Below the pieces are notes generated by a model. It saw only the letters and a program-made list of their open reading frames with translations. It had not been told where the DNA came from and did no database searches. From NCBI GenBank assembly GCA_011033025.1, contig WFMF01000435.1:89461-153460 (forward strand): 64,000 bases of DNA. The letters are read 5' to 3'. A program made the position numbers and the translations under genes. Position 1 is the stretch's first letter. The number at the start of each line of letters is the position of its first letter. Of this stretch, positions 1 through 14,908 are shown piece after piece. The DNA is from Beroe forskalii. Its lineage: Eukaryota > Ctenophora > Nuda > Beroida > Beroidae.

Positions 1-198
1 ATGGTTTTTAATGATATGAGAGCAGTGTGAAATGAACTCGAACAATCATAAAATCACGAAAAAGAAAGAAGAGAAGTAGAACTTGCAAATATTTTGTAGA
101 AGTGATGAAAACGTCCTAAGTTTAAGTGTGACAAACCACAAAAACGGAAGTGCTAATATCTCATTTGTCATGGAGTAATAAAATGTTTATTGTTTTGC

Positions 199-330
199 CT
201 ACATAGAAATAACCAAATAGGTATATTCGGCCTAGGTACATAGAAATAACCAAATATTCTTCCTACATAGAAATAAGAAATATTTTGCCTTGATAGAAAT
301 AACAAAATACCTATATTCTGCCCACATGAT
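199..330. repeat. Short tandem repeat, about 30-bp unit
   Basis: Four to five degenerate copies of a unit containing TACATAGAAATAACCAAATA follow each other. The frame across it stays open on the minus strand only because the unit length is near a multiple of three. Confidence 0.6.
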
Positions 331-3300
331 AAAACCTCTTGTACAACGTTACTAAAAGCTACAGAGCGAGAGTAACGAATCCTAATACGATATCTTTTAT
401 GACAAGCACGCCATGATACGCGCATAGCATGTATTTATGTTTGTGTATATTATGATTTCGGAGTGCATGCGAGAAAATAGGAGGATACCAGTGATTTCAT
501 TCATTTGCAGGTTCAAAATTTTATAGAGTTGTGAAAACACCTGTGCAGGTATAACCGCCGAAACGAAGTCGAAGTGGTTGCACTGCTCGATTCTCGAAGC
601 GTCCGCAGAATATTTTAAACGGCACCATTTATTACTGGGCATCGCACGATCCATCTACTCAGCTATAAGAAAATTTACAAAGTTGCGAATTTTTATCGCA
701 AATGTTGTGAAACACGTTAAGATATAGAATAAAACGTGCCGAATTTGACATCTCCGTACTATTTACCCTTTGCTCTATAATCATCTAAAGCAACCACAGA
801 CCAACCGAAATGGAAATAAATAAAAGAAACTTGATTCTTACAAATAATAATTTTAATATAAATTCCTCTCTCCGCGCACGGCTTTCATCACGTGATCTGT
901 TATGTGGCGTATGTGATTGGATTACTTTTACCCGTTACCATGGTTACCACGCTACGTTGCTTCTTCAATTTTCGTAAAGTCATCTCGCAATAGAATTATA
1001 TTATGTATTTTATCTCATATATATTATGTTGTGATTTATGTAAAATGCCAGGCTGAGCGATAGCAGGTGAGGAAACGTCATCAACTCACCAAATTAAACT
1101 ATGATAATGACGTCACTCTCAACCACCATGTTAAGTGTGCGGTTGGTATATGTGGTGATTTACATCATTACAGGGAGTTATCTTTGGTAGCATGGGCCTG
1201 TGGCTGTATCATCGTAATTCTACCTTATCAAGAGTAAATCGGGGACTGATTCAGTTTCAAACTGAAGATTCATCAAAATGAGCATGGTTTGAATTTGGCC
1301 TAAATATATCCTAAGTAGTAATAGTATGGGTTCCTATTCCAAGGGACAGAATAATAAGCTGGTAGTAGATGAAGTAATAAATGATGGAACAGGAGTTAAT
1401 TAAGTTGAGAGGATTAACTAAATAAAGAAAATCAAAAAATGAAAAAAAGTTGAGAGAATGAACAAAGTTTGGCCCAAAAAATAGTAACAATGATACTTTT
1501 ATGAAATCATGAGGCGCAAACATTGCAACGATCATACAAGAAGGTGCAGAGCGAATCCTGAACAAATGTTACTAATAAGTTACTGAAGTAAGTTACTAAG
1601 TAAGTCGCAGGCAAAACAACTGAGTACCTATACGAAGCAAGTGCCATAGCGTTTATTAAAAAAATTTGTTCGAGTATTCTAGCATGACGAGCAGATAGGT
1701 CCAGAACATTCGATAACCAGATTTTTTGGCTATATATGTGACGAAAAATAATATCAATTGCGTAATGGCGTATTACCTTAACCACTGGTTCATTTAGCAT
1801 AGTCCAATCAGCGCGCGAGTTGACTGTTTGCTCGCGTGCTAATTGGTCAATGCCATGACGATTTCAGGGGCCTGTGGGTAAGCTAATATGCCGCTGATGA
1901 ATCAATTTTCTTGTAGCTAGAGGAAAGTATCGTTACACGAGCACTTTCCAGCAAATATTTCTCACAGCTTGAATTGAAAAGGTGTTATTATAAAGTCTGT
2001 AAAGTAACGTTTGTAAAACATATTTATGGCATCTAAAAATCCCGTGATCTTATAGCTCACATGGTAGGCTAGAATAATTCTGCAACTCTGAATGTCTAAA
2101 AGTATCGTGTTCATGATGTTTTCAACTTTTTTGATGACTGTTGCCCTGAGCAATACGTGACTCGAATCACTTATAATATCCACAAAGTCAAGTCCGAATT
2201 ATCTAAAATTATCATTGAATTATGTCAGCCGATTAAGGTTTGAAAACTTGCTGCTCGCGGGAAATAGACTCCTCATACCGTCATCAATTTCCCACCTTAA
2301 TCCCTGATAATGACGTCATCACTACCACTTGTCTCTCAAACCTTGGTATATTTAGCTTGGCTTCCACTCAGTCCACACGTGTTATTATAGCACCCCATTA
2401 TGTATCCGGCACTTTTTATAGTTATACTGATCTCATGACCATGAGTCTACGTTGAGTCTACGTGAAGTCTACGTGGAGTCCACTGGTTTGGTTTATATTT
2501 TAGGTTGTGTTCATGGGATGTTAGTTAGGTGGGATATAACGCGTGTCAAGTCCGATACTTATGGCTATAAATACACAACCAGTGAAGTCTACTGTAAGTG
2601 TAAGTGAAGTCTACAGGCTGACATATGGGCATATGTGACTTTATAGCACCCCGTTATATCCGATTATTCGATACTTATACTTATTTCATGTCTGTAAGTA
2701 AACAATAAGTAAAACAGTGAGTAATAAACAGTAAGTTAACAGCTATTACAGTCTACTGTAAGTATGCTTGAAGTCTACTGGTAGGGTTAATACCTACTCT
2801 AGATCCTGTTGAAGATGTTATAGTTAGGGAATAATGTCGTTTTCAGGGGTTAAAGTGGAAATTTGAAGACACCCTATTGCATAATTCATCTTTATTTGAA
2901 CATAGCAAAATCATCTACACGAACTAAAGTCTTTGTCATATTATTTGTATAAGACACACCTTTCAAGGCATAGGTTGAGCACCATCCATTGATTGTTATA
3001 TGTATATTGTTTATTCTGAACAATACATATCCTCCTATTCTGAGGATTTGCAATAAATTCCGGGGAAAAGTTTGTACAATTTTCAAAAACAAGGAAATGT
3101 TTTCTAAGTGATTTCCGTGGAAAAGTGTGAATTTTGAAATCCTGATTCTGATGAAAGATCAAAGAATCAATCAAAATAGATGAAGCAATCATTTTAGATA
3201 AAAGTGAGTAACAAGTTTAACGATCTTTTTAATTCCGCTGGGATTGAATCCTTAATAAAAGCCTATTTTTGAAACACAATGAAATATTCAACCAAAATTA

Positions 3301-4045
3301 GCTAAAGATTATGGATGCACTTTTGAAATTAAAAGAAATTGCATTTTATTTTTATTGCTCCTCCACCATGACAGATACCTATATTGGTGACGATTATTTG
3401 TTGATATTGCGATGAAATGACAATATTATTGCCAATTGATGTCAATATTAGCTGAGGACGAGTCTAATTAAAAACCATAAGTCATAAGATAAGTATCGAT
3501 CTAGTCACGTGACTATTCAAACCATTTCAATTTTCAAATTTTGGGAGCATCTGAAATCTTTTACGCATCATCTATGATATGAGAATAAGCTAAGTCAGTA
3601 AAACAACTTGAGGACTACACAGCAGTACAGGACGTCAAACTGAAACATAAACAAAGTTTAACTACAACTCTAACCAAACGGTGAAACATGACGTAAGTAA
3701 CAGCTCTACACATACACAAAGTTCAACTTATACACGACTTATAGTTATATATGCTTAACATCGTGTCAGCTGATATTTAGAAACCTGCCAATCTGCCAAT
3801 ATAAATCTAAACAAATCTGCCAATGATAACTAATATATAGCTTAAGTAACAAAGTCAAAAGGAAAAACATTAGTCACGCGATCTAGATTCGATGCCAGGT
3901 TTTAGAATTATACGATGGCAACCTATTATCGTGAATCAAAATAAATATATTAAGGTATGAATTTATATATTTTCACTACCATGTCCCGTGCAAAGTTTTA
4001 TGATACTATTGAAAATCACACTAATGCGGAGATCGTAACTGAAAT

Positions 4046-4112
4046 TTAGGCGGTTAAACCTCGTTAATTGCCTCTTTTAAACCTTCACCATGACGTCACA
4101 TTAACCGCCTAC
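4046..4112. repeat. Short TIR element with TGACGTCA core (type copy)
   Basis: The ends are inverted: TTAGGCGGTTAA at the left and TTAACCGCCTAC at the right, about 67 bp in all, with CATGACGTCA inside. Related copies, often more decayed, lie near 1066, 2268, 4515, 4693, 6185, 6384, 7430, 7713, 10776, 12225, 14265, 14455, 17118, 17650, 18540, 18830, 19918, 21610, 22580, 28613, 29698 and 45590. A common form reads GGCGGTT, a CATCAA box, then ATGATAATGACGTCA and CAACCGCCTA. No coding capacity; it behaves like a MITE family. Confidence 0.65.
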
Positions 4113-6184
4113 TTTAAGGAACCCCTCGCTGAAATCCTGAAATCCTGGAACATATTCTGCAGAAATACTGCACTTCACAGGTTTTAACAGGTTCGGAGTG
4201 AAACTTCAGGTATAGTGCCACTCTCATTGCCGATTAAATGGAGTTCACTGCTTGGCTGAAGGCCCAGAAAGCGTTAGGGAAAATAAGCCAAACTATCATC
4301 CCATATATCCAAGAATACCGCCCTTTCCCGGAAAAGAAAATCTGAAAGTTCACGAAAATGAACAAAATACCGAAAAATTCGGACTTCGTTGGAAAATTTC
4401 GGAACGTTTAATGCAGCAACAGCTGGACTTATTACACTACACTTCATTGCAGCCTTGGCAGGTTTCTCTCAGTACATATTTTGCGCCGCGCGCGCACAAA
4501 ACAGCCCCATCAGCGTCATCAACACACCATTATAAACCATGATAATGACGTCACTCCCAACCACCTATTCCAGCGGTGAAGGACCTTAACAAGTTGTCCA
4601 ATGAACAGGTCATGCCTTAATATATCACAAACCTTTCTGCGTTTATAGCATGCGCGCGCGACTTTAGAATGCCGACACTTTCATACTTTAGAATCGTGAA
4701 TTGATGACGTCATTATCAGGCTTTAAAATGTTTAGTTAATGACGTCACACCGCCTATTTTCCCTTGTTCTGAAAGGCGTGAAAGTTCAACTGTAGTACCT
4801 CCAGTTCAGAGTTGTGGTGAAGTATTCCATACTTTGCTGAAGTAGCTGTTAATAGATAAATGTGTTCGGGAATGGAAAAGTACGCGAAATAGAGGTAGAA
4901 ATATACCTACAAAGCCAAGTCACAAAGCAGTAACGTCAGACTTATAAACATAGGGTATTCATTAAAAATATTTCATGATCTGTTCACAATTTATTGTTCA
5001 CTTTTATTAGAAGCGGATTCATAACTTCTAGTTTCTAAGTTCTAACTTTAAATTCTTACTCTAAGTCGTTGCATAATATTGGTGCGAATAACAATATACA
5101 AATTTGCAGCGGGCTGTGTATTGTGTATCGAATATAGAATGCTATTATGCCGGTTCCCAGCCTTTAAAGAGTTGTTGGGAAAGTCAGAATTATATGAATG
5201 ACCTGCCTGAGCTTAGAAAATTGAAATTGAAATAAGAAAAGGGAAAAAAGCGTCGAGAATTCTGAATGATATCTGCCAGCTTTGAAAATTGAAAAAGATG
5301 AAAAAACGAAATATTTGTTGTTTTGTATTTTTTTACTCCGTTCATTCTTTCATTCTGAAACTTGCTAGCAACGGAGTCTCAAGATACTGGTCTAAGAGCA
5401 AAAGAAATTAAATCAGCCAACGGACCACGTCCAAAAATTCAAGTCCAATCATTATCAAATCTCATCATAAAGCAAGCATTGCCCGAACTATCAACCAAAA
5501 AGCTGAGTCGAAGTCCAAAATAAATAGTCTTCAATGCTTTGATGAATGAATAAAACTCAAAGTCATCATCTAAAATCACTCAATAAGATTTTTGAAGAAA
5601 TAGCAACAAATGGCTCTGCTCGGTATTTAGAAAGGGACCTAACTCAAATTGCCGACGGTTTATATTTTTCAAAGTAACCGTCAGAAATATAAAACGATGT
5701 GACTGGTGCCTTATCTTATATCTAATTACACCTGCCAAAATCCAGCTAATTAGACTAAATATAAATTCCCCTTGTTATTTCCTGTCAGATAAATTAAAAG
5801 GTCCGCGTCATGGAGAATAATCCTGAAAATCTTTAAAATGGAATGAATAATTATACTATATTTCAAAATTTCTAGAAAACAAAAATAAAGTTATCTACAA
5901 AACAACAATATATTATATCCTATATTTCTTATACCTAAAACCACTATATATGTGTTAGAGTTGATGATATTATTGTGAATTGACAGATACATATCTTGAC
6001 GTGTAGGTATATAATAAACCTGACAAAAATAAAACCATAGAGGAGCACCAGCGGGGAAAGGAGAGAGGGGAAATTAATTATTTTATCGCACACCCGGCCG
6101 AAGATAATTTATATAAAATTACATGAAATTACATGTGAAAATATATTTTTTCCTCTGATATGATAAGCATCGAAGAACAAATAT

Positions 6185-6250
6185 AGGCGGTTCAAAAACA
6201 TCAACGCACCACTTTGTGCTATGATAATGACGTCATCTCAACTTAGATAT
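6185..6250. repeat. TGACGTCA-core MITE copy
   Basis: Starts TAGGCGGTT, has the CATCAACGCACCA box and the ATGATAATGACGTCA core. The right end has decayed. Confidence 0.55.
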
Positions 6251-7712
6251 TCTGTGCAAATATTTATCGTGTAATGTTGAATTTGAACTGATAAGGCAGA
6301 AATTATTATATATGGGCAGCGAAAAATATATGTGTCACATGGCACCAAGAAAACTCCGCGAAACAGGCGTCGTTACCAAAAAATAGACGGTAAAACTTCA
6401 TCAATATTACCATTTGAATCCCTGATAATGATGTCACGCCCAAATGCATCCTATATTCTAAATATCACGTGGCTTGTGGAAATTTAAGGGAGGACCAATG
6501 AGGCCTTGCGTCATATTTATTTTAAAAGCAAGTGCCGGAAAGGATAAATATTTTATGTGTGTGAAGTATAAAAAGTGTGGGGCAATAGTGAACGAATGGA
6601 TTGTGATAGTGACGGCATTATCAGGGATTGAAATGGTGAATTAGTGACGTTGATAAGGGAACATTGATCTTTGTTTGTGAAATTACAATCGCACTAACAC
6701 ACACACACACACACACACAAACACACACATGAAAACGGTTTGATGACCTTAGTGAAAGATATTAAATCGCTGAATTGCAATGTGGACACCCACTTGAAAA
6801 TGGTGCTGATGTGAACAGTTGAACACTGAACATTTAATCGAGCTGAGACATGATTGAAAGTTCTCGACCTATCATACTTTTGAATTTTGATAGACAATAA
6901 AAAGTTTCGGAACTTATCATGTATTGTTATAAAATCCCATTAAATTTACATTTTCGTTCGGTATTAGATTAACCCTGACGCTTCTTCAGAGCTAATGAAA
7001 AAGAAGGCTGACAATAAAATCTTCTTTTAGGGTCAAAATATCATCACATTCTGTTGCAGTTATTTGAGCGAAATGTCAAAAAGTCAAAGAACAATATGAA
7101 CGTTACCATTGTATTATAGGTACATCAGACTTAGGTGGTGGGCTTTAATTTTGCGCTGATTATAATCTCAAATTAATAGGCTCAATGCTCATATTTTATG
7201 CGAATGTCAAATAGCTATGACATTAGAACTATCTGTCAACCACAAAATATTCCCTCCGAAATGTAATGATTAATGAAGTGAAATCCACGAGTTAAACTAA
7301 ATATCAAATCCACGAACTCGCTGTACACTATTATAAAGACCCCGGCGCAGGGGGGCATATTTAGATAAATATATAGAAATGCAAGAAGAACTGGACTATG
7401 AGAAACTATCAACTCTCTCAAAATTCAACGGGAGTGTGACGTTTTTATCAGGGTTTGAAATGGTGAATTGATGACGTATAAAAACGCGTTTTTGCGAGAA
7501 TATAATACGATCCCCCAAAACTCGAATATTATAATTATTACGACGGTTACCTGATCAGCACCAGAGGCTCATATTTTACGAGGAAATATAATCCGAGCTC
7601 TATGATTGGCTGAACGAGCTGCTGCCGAGCGTTTTGATTGGTCAAAAGGAACAGCTCACATCTTTATATTAGTCTCAGAACTATATAAATTTAATTCCAT
7701 GATGCGAACGAA

Positions 7713-7785
7713 AAATAGGCGGTTATGCGTCATCAACGCCCCATTCTAACCTATGATAATGACGTCATTTCCAACCTCGTATTTA
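7713..7785. repeat. TGACGTCA-core MITE copy
   Basis: AATAGGCGGTTATGCGTCA at the left, CATCAACGCCCCATTCTAA in the middle and ATGATAATGACGTCA at the core. It is one of the better preserved left halves of the family. Confidence 0.55.
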
Positions 7786-10002
7786 ATACTTGTGTGTTAG
7801 AAGGAGCTGCTATATTTCTCAGGCAGAGAACCTGTGATTTATGCTTTATGACAAGGGCAAAATAGCTTTCTGTGTGTGTGTGATGATCTTGAGAGGGTTT
7901 TAGAGCTCAAAGCGGGCGAGCAGTATTAAATGTGGGCAAATTGAAATATATTGAAATTGTGTGCTTTTCAGAAGTATCAACTATCAACACATCTTGATAG
8001 AGTACAGTGAACTGGAAATGTTGCAAAATATCATTATTGTATGGAATGAAGAGGCATCAATCATACAAGAAGGTGCAGAGCGAATCCTAATCACAAACAA
8101 GTAGCTGCATCGCTCTAAAATTGTTATTAATAGCGGGCGATAACTCTATTATTTTATCAGTTTATTATCGGTTCCCTTATATTAATTTCCAATGAAAATA
8201 AAAATTCTCGTGCCAATATTATGGACTAAATTGCCAGCCTATCAACAGCGTATTATATCACCAAAATGACAATATTACTGTTCATATTAAATGTAATCGA
8301 CAGTTTCTAATGTACCCAACACTTTGTAACATCATAGTTATGAAATAACAGATTACAGACCAAAAACTGAGCGCAAAAATTAAAAAATTCATCCATTAAA
8401 CACTTTGAACTTAAATTTAATGGCCTCATTCTCAACACCTAACTGCCTAGTTTATTCGTTAGCAGTCTATAGACGGTCAGTTAATCATGGCTTCAGGGAG
8501 GTACGGGATTCTTTCCCATCCACAGTAGCCCTGGAAATTCATGGAACCTTCCAGCGGGAGGTCCCGTGCTGGGGTTTCTGTTGGGATCCTATGTAGATCC
8601 ATCCCCTGTTTATTAAAATAGGCTTCAGATTTTAGGACCCTCGGTTTCGATCTAGTCAACCAGTCGTTGAATTATGGCTTTGGATTTTAAGGACATTGCC
8701 CTCGCCTCGGTTGATAAATGTTGATGCTCCCTCATAAAATGTTACACTCTGTCTCTGTTTAATTGCCTCAGCATGACGTTAATCTGCATCTTTATCTCAA
8801 GAATTTAAAACGACTTGTGTTATCAGTTACAATATATTATGCAACCTTCTCAATTATACATTTCAGTTACAAAATACTGAAATACTCAGTGGACATGAGA
8901 AATATACTGATAACGTGCTAATAAGACAATTGCAGTTCGTTTTCCTATGAAGATAAGACCAAATGCTCAGCTGAATCGGCCATTTGCAATAAAAATGTCG
9001 TCGTTATGATGGTTTAAGGTATTTATTTGATGAGATTCTAACGTCTATATTGCTTGTTCCAATATTACCAATATAAGTGCAATATATTTGTTCATTAATT
9101 GTACCAAGAACGCATTGGATTGGAAATGAGGTCGCGTGCTAGGTTTCATGTTTCAGCAGCTTAATACCAGCTTTTTATCGATAAACTTGTTTTTTTAAAT
9201 GTGGCAGCGTACTTAGATTTTATTTTAAAAATCAACATTATCATAGGCTGAATTTATTTTCCCAGGTCAAAAAGTTGATCACGAGTTTTGTGATTACGCG
9301 CATAAAATTCTTCCATTTCTTGCTGCGAAAATTGACCTTTCAGTGTCCCTTTTTTAACCCACGATAAAAACGTCACAAAACAAAGATTATTTTGTAACAA
9401 ACTCAGTATAACAACAGCTGCCAGCTGTTAAAGCCGCGTTTAAATTTGAATTTTACGTGTAACTGAATGTACTGAGTAATAATCAGCTCGAGTATATGAT
9501 CTGTTTATAACTCGTGTGATACAGATCTTATGTGTATACTGTATAGAAAAACTAACGCGCGCACTAACTGGGCACACTTTTTAAATTATTTAGGCCACAG
9601 GAACCTGTCATTTATTGAATGATAAACGGAATCAAATCACCAAGGTTCAAGAGAAAACTGAAACGTTGCTTCAATAAAGTTTAAGAATTGTGAAATTGAT
9701 TCGTTTGAAGAATCAAATATTTCAAAGAAATCAAATTTAAGCGAATCTACGAATATATTTTCGAGAAAATTATCATCGAACCACTCGATATAAACGTACT
9801 CCAAAACACATGATACTACACTAACTACAATATATAGTTTGCAATTGCAGATATTATAGATGCTTGATGAAATATTTAAAATATATGTGCGTGATAAACC
9901 GTATACGTAGACTGTCTTCTGATGACCTATATATATATATATACGAGCTGTTATTACGATACTGAATTACGTTCATGAAAAACTAAGTTTAAATATGTAT
10001 AA

Positions 10003-10030
10003 ACTAGCAGGCCCGTTGGGCCTGCATACA
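10003..10030 (-). mobile_element. Helitron 3' terminus
   Basis: Read on the minus strand this ends in a short hairpin (arms GCAGGCCC and GGGCCTGC) followed directly by CTAGT and a flanking T. A terminal hairpin plus CTRR-type end and insertion before T are the classical Helitron 3' signature. It matches the better preserved 3' end at 29793. I could not place its 5' end; sequence up to about 10260 still resembles the second copy (a shared CCATAGCAACG block). Confidence 0.65.
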
Positions 10031-10556
10031 CAGAGCTCACTCGGCGCTGCTACGCAGCACCTCGTTCGCAAATTTCAAACCCCGGGACTCAAATCAATTA
10101 AATTATTTTTACCGCATCAAAAATTCTAATCACACCAAAAGTTATAGACTCCGAAATCAAAACATGCATAAACCGCAATTAATCTGTTTGCAGAATATCT
10201 GTATCCATAGCAACGGCGCGACTAAGCCCGGTTTATTCCGGCTTAGCCTTTCTTTCTCTTGATATTTTCTTGGCAAGCTCTAATTTAATGGTAAATTATT
10301 TTTGAATTGGCTTTATTAGTAAGGCCTTTCGAAAACAGATCAGCTAATCGTATGATGATTTCGTTATTTTGGTTATCAAAACACATCAGCTAAAATCTCA
10401 GATTCCATTGAATAAAAACGTTAAACGTTTGAGACGGTTAGACAGTTACATATACCATCATTCGATAGAAAGGCAATATAACAAGACAAATCATTGGTTG
10501 TTTTGACCACTTTACACTACACACATATCCTTTTACAAAAACACAGCCATGGGTGG

Positions 10557-10700
10557 GTCACGTGTCAAAACAACTTGATCACGTGCTACTACAACCCTTG
10601 TCACGTGCTACTACAACCCTTGCCACGTGGTACAAAACGCTAGGTCACGTGTACAAAACCAAAGTCACGTGGTACAAAAACCTAAGTCACATGTCACACC
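10557..10700. repeat. Tandem array of CACGTG boxes
   Basis: About six units of roughly 22 bp, each beginning TCACGTG followed by a TACAAAAC or TACTACAAC stretch. Every unit carries a perfect palindromic CACGTG, the core bound by bHLH-type factors. No gene start is seen next to it, so a regulatory role is only possible. Confidence 0.6.
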
Positions 10701-11784
10701 AGAAAATATTTACATTGGCTAATGTTGGGCAAATTATGTTAAAGAAAAGGTCCCAGTGGCAATGCTGCTCGCGAGAAATTCGCGTTTCCCGTCCTCAACT
10801 GATTCCACCTTAAGCCCTGAAAATGACGTCACTTTCAGAATTATCGGTGCGTGGCGTGATAATTAACCCAGGGTTTTACAGCATTTATAAATTCGTGGAC
10901 TAAATTCAAAAATGTGTGAATTTTCGTTGATGTCAAAATATAAGTTTGACATGTTTGGCATATTTACACCGAGTATCACATTAAATTGGTGCCGGTTGTA
11001 TAAGCTGCGTGTCATTGTGATTTATAACTTTGAGAGCTGAGTGAAAATTTGAAAAAAAAAGAATTTATTTAAAGATTGAAAGGGGCCGTAATCCAAAAAA
11101 TAGCATGTTTTGCTCTGAAATGGTGGTCTATATACGTAGACCACTCACCCTCTCAAGAAAAAGAAAGCAATAACACTCCAGGCTCACACCAGAACACGGC
11201 AGTCAATATATAGTATTATTACGGGAGATTAATCCTACATACCATGAGCTATAACCACCATAGGGCGTGAGAAATATCGTAAAATGTGCTCTGATCCGCA
11301 ATCAAATAACAGATGTCGAATATATTGCCGTCATGGTAAGGGGTTGAGGAGCTGAATTTGGTGGCAAAGCGGTGTGTACTGGCAAAGTGCGGCTAATGCT
11401 TGGGTGATATTCGTCGAACTGGGGAGTATTGCGATATATTGAACGGCAATGATTTGATGAATGCGATAAAGATTGTTTTACGTGTAAAGACCAAAAGGTA
11501 TTTTAAGGCTTTATGAGGTCATCAATTCGTCGGTCTAAAACATGGTAATTGCGTCTTTGAAAGTCCCAATTTCATTGTTCGTTCTGTAAATAAATGTGAT
11601 TGCCAGAGAAAGGTTGCCTGGTCCCCTTACTTGATTTGAAATATGGGCCAGACAACTCCTGGCAAGAGAAAGGATGGTTATTGGTTCTGTGTGAATAGGG
11701 ACAGTGTTCAAGAGGAAAGAAAGCAGTAACATAAGCAGTCATATGTTCCATGGCCCTTAACATAATATGTTTTGATTAGAACAT

Positions 11785-11900
11785 GATGTAAATCACGTGA
11801 TTTAGAGCCGCGCGCACGTGACTTAGAGGCGCGCACACGTGACTTAAAGACGCGCACACGTGACTTCAATCCGCGCACACGTGACTGGTCACGCGAATGT
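11785..11900. repeat. Second CACGTG array with GCGCGCAC spacers
   Basis: Several units of about 21 bp repeat CACGTGACTT followed by a GCGCGCA stretch. It differs in spacer from the array at 10557, so it arose separately or has diverged strongly. Confidence 0.6.
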
Positions 11901-12749
11901 TACACGTGACGCGCAAGGGTCGTGTGTCTTACACTCGATTATCATTGGTCAGGGGTCAAGTTGCAGGACTAGCCGCAGATCATGTGATATAATACAACAC
12001 GGACATTTTATATTGGATTTGATATCACGAGGTCGTGTCACGGTTAAATTTAATAAAGTTACAAATTTCATAAAATTTAATATATATATTTGAATATGTT
12101 ATTATGCTAAGAATTTCACATAAAATATACGAATTTCCGCGGTCCCTTTCCCCTGCAAATTACATAGGCTGGCCCTTACGCACAATAATAAAATGCTGTT
12201 GAGAGTGACGTAATTTTCATCTTTCAATTGTTGAATTGATGACGTCACACTGCCTATTCCCCCTGTTTGAAAACTCGAAGTTTCGTGGTAATGTAATCCT
12301 GGGCCCTCCCCTACATGTAAATGTGTCCTCAAATGTAAATGTGTTCTGCTCTTCAAATCTGCTCATCAAATCTTACTTTAATTCTACGAGATTATAGCTG
12401 TAGTACCAGGCGCAAGGGAATAAATGAGTAAATGCTTTAAAATAGTTGGAGTCACGTTGGATGTTTCTCATATTTTATCACCTCCTTGGCTAGTTTATAA
12501 GGTTTGGGGGTGGGATGGGCTAGGAAGGGGTCTTTCCAAATTTGAAATAATTTCGATAAGTTAGACGTTATTGAGAAGAATGAAAGGGATGGAAGGGGGT
12601 TCAAAATTGGCCCAAAATTTATAAAAATTCAAATATTATCTCCTATGTCATTTGACTCATTTTTCACCATCAATAAGGTAAACCATTTTCATGCCATTAC
12701 TTTCGATAGGTATCCCTTTGTTTTCATCTTCACGGTGGAACCTGTTTTT

Positions 12750-12815
12750 CTGAAGAAGACTGTTTTTCTGAAGAAGACTGTTTTTCTGAAGAAGACTGTT
12801 TTTCTGAAGAAGACT
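12750..12815. repeat. Fourfold 18-bp tandem repeat
   Basis: Four nearly perfect copies of TGTTTTTCTGAAGAAGAC. The unit is six codons long, so frames stay open on both strands; I do not take this as coding. Confidence 0.75.
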
Positions 12816-13984
12816 GCAACACGGTTATCTATACGGACCCCAGCAAAAGTGGCAACACTGTTGCCATGCGCATGGGAATTGCAGCTGCTCAATGAGAAAA
12901 CTGAGTTTGTCTACGTAGATAGTTTATATAACGGGGACAGCTGCAAAACTGCTCAATGAGGGAATGAGCTTTGTCTGCAGTAGGTAGTTTATATAACGGG
13001 TGATGACTAATTATCTGGAATGAGCTGATGCAAGTTGATGTCATGCGGTGTCACATTTCAGCTAATAGGATATGAAATATCATTTGTCCCCTCAGATTCA
13101 CAATAAAAACGTAAAAGGCTTTCAAAACATAAAAGTTCGGGGGACTTTCTAGAAATTTCCTATATTTTCCGGTCATATATAGTGTCCCAATGTCCCACGC
13201 ACCCACAAAGTTAATGTGGGGCAGTGAGCCGACCGGAAATTGTGTGAAAAATAATCCTGAGATAAAGTCCTATTAAATTTGATATCATAAATAACAAAAA
13301 TACAAAACCATCTCGTCACTTTTGCTCGTTCGGAAGATTAACAAATGTGAATCTTGGCTCTGATGAAATTCGTCGCAGTAGCATTACTAGCAAGTTATCT
13401 CAAAAAGATTAAACTGTGAAAAATAAAAATACGCCGGAAAGTCGACATCGATGAATTTACTGTTTCACGATTCGCAGCCGAGTGTTATTAGAATTTAAAA
13501 CTGTTCCACCATGTAACGTTTTATAAAATTTTGCAATTTTCAACAGCGATATGCCTGTCATGTCTTCGACAGTTCAAATTCGATGGAGAGCAAAGTGATT
13601 TCAATGGGCTAAAAATGAGATTTTCCAATCTCCCACAAAAACCACAATTTACCATGAATCATATTTTATAATCGCACTGATGAAAAAGTCACCGAACGGC
13701 CGAGCGTGCGGAAGCCACAAAATTCGTTATATTTTATTTTTAACTTTGCTATGTGATGACATCATCTGCTTACCATGGAGTTTGCGGACGGTTTTTATGA
13801 AAAGATAAAAGAGCAGACACAATTCATCTCTCCCCCACCACAAAGCTATTTGTCATGGTGATTGGTTCTATGACATCTGGTTATGGCATCTGATTGGCTA
13901 TGACATCAGGTTATGGCATCTGATTGGCTATGACATCTGTCACTATTATTACATCGGTGCGTACTTGCTCGCTCCTATAAGGAT

Positions 13985-14100
13985 CCGGCGAAATATCGTC
14001 ATGGCCAATCAGCGCACGAGTTTACCGTCAACTCGCGCGTTGATTGGTCCATGTCAAATGGAGACCAGAGGGTAAGCTGATAATATACTGATCACGTGAT
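13985..14100. repeat. MITE with inverted CCAATCAGCG arms
   Basis: The element has GGCCAATCAGCGCACGAGTT facing CGCGTTGATTGGTCCATG and ends near GGGTAAGCT. Other copies are near 1801-1885, 17550-17640 and 38583-38701. The last is the fullest, with GTTTACCCA at one end and GGGTAAGCT at the other. Each half carries an inverted CCAAT box, which is incidental but could bind NF-Y. Confidence 0.6.
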
Positions 14101-14908
14101 CTAGAAGGGAGTGTTAATATGTAATCTCACTGGTGGAACGGACAAGGATTCTCCTCAGGAAACCTACAAATATGCAGACATACAAACATATGGACCTCTA
14201 GATGGCTTTATCACTACAGATGGTTTGATCACTAGATGTATTGATCACTATTTCTGACTTGATAGGCGGTTGAGGGGAGCCTATGATTAGGGTTCAGAAT
14301 GGTGAATTGGTGACGTCATTGTCAGGAATCAGAATAATGTGATTTGGTGGCAGTAATGTTATACGCGGTGACGTATATGGTGAAGAGTAATAAAAATTCG
14401 TTAACGAAAGTATCTCACTTCTGGAACATATATGGCAATCTCCCACCAGGAATAGGTGGTTAAGATGACGTCATTATCATATCCCAACGCAGTAAGTTGA
14501 TGACGTTATGATAATCGCCTATGTTCGCGGTGAGGGTGTGTAATATTATGGTTTCCATATATGTAATCCACACATTACGTTCCATTAAATCTCCACACAT
14601 TATATTCCGCTAGTCTCGAGGTCACCACTCAACGGATAGGATGCAATATGCATGTGTGTGAATAAGTGGTAATTTCAAATTTCAAATTTCATGAATTTTG
14701 AAATATTCACTCATTCTCTAATCCACAAAGTGAAAAATCGTCTGCACAATGCACATAGATGCAATTGTAAAATGTAGATTGTAAAATTTTAAAACGAACA
14801 TTTACTCATTTAGAAAACAACTTGAAAAAGCATACGCACCAAAATAATTCAACGGATAGTTTTTCTGTGAGGTGAAAAGAAAAATTAGAAAATAAACAGG
14901 AAAATTGA

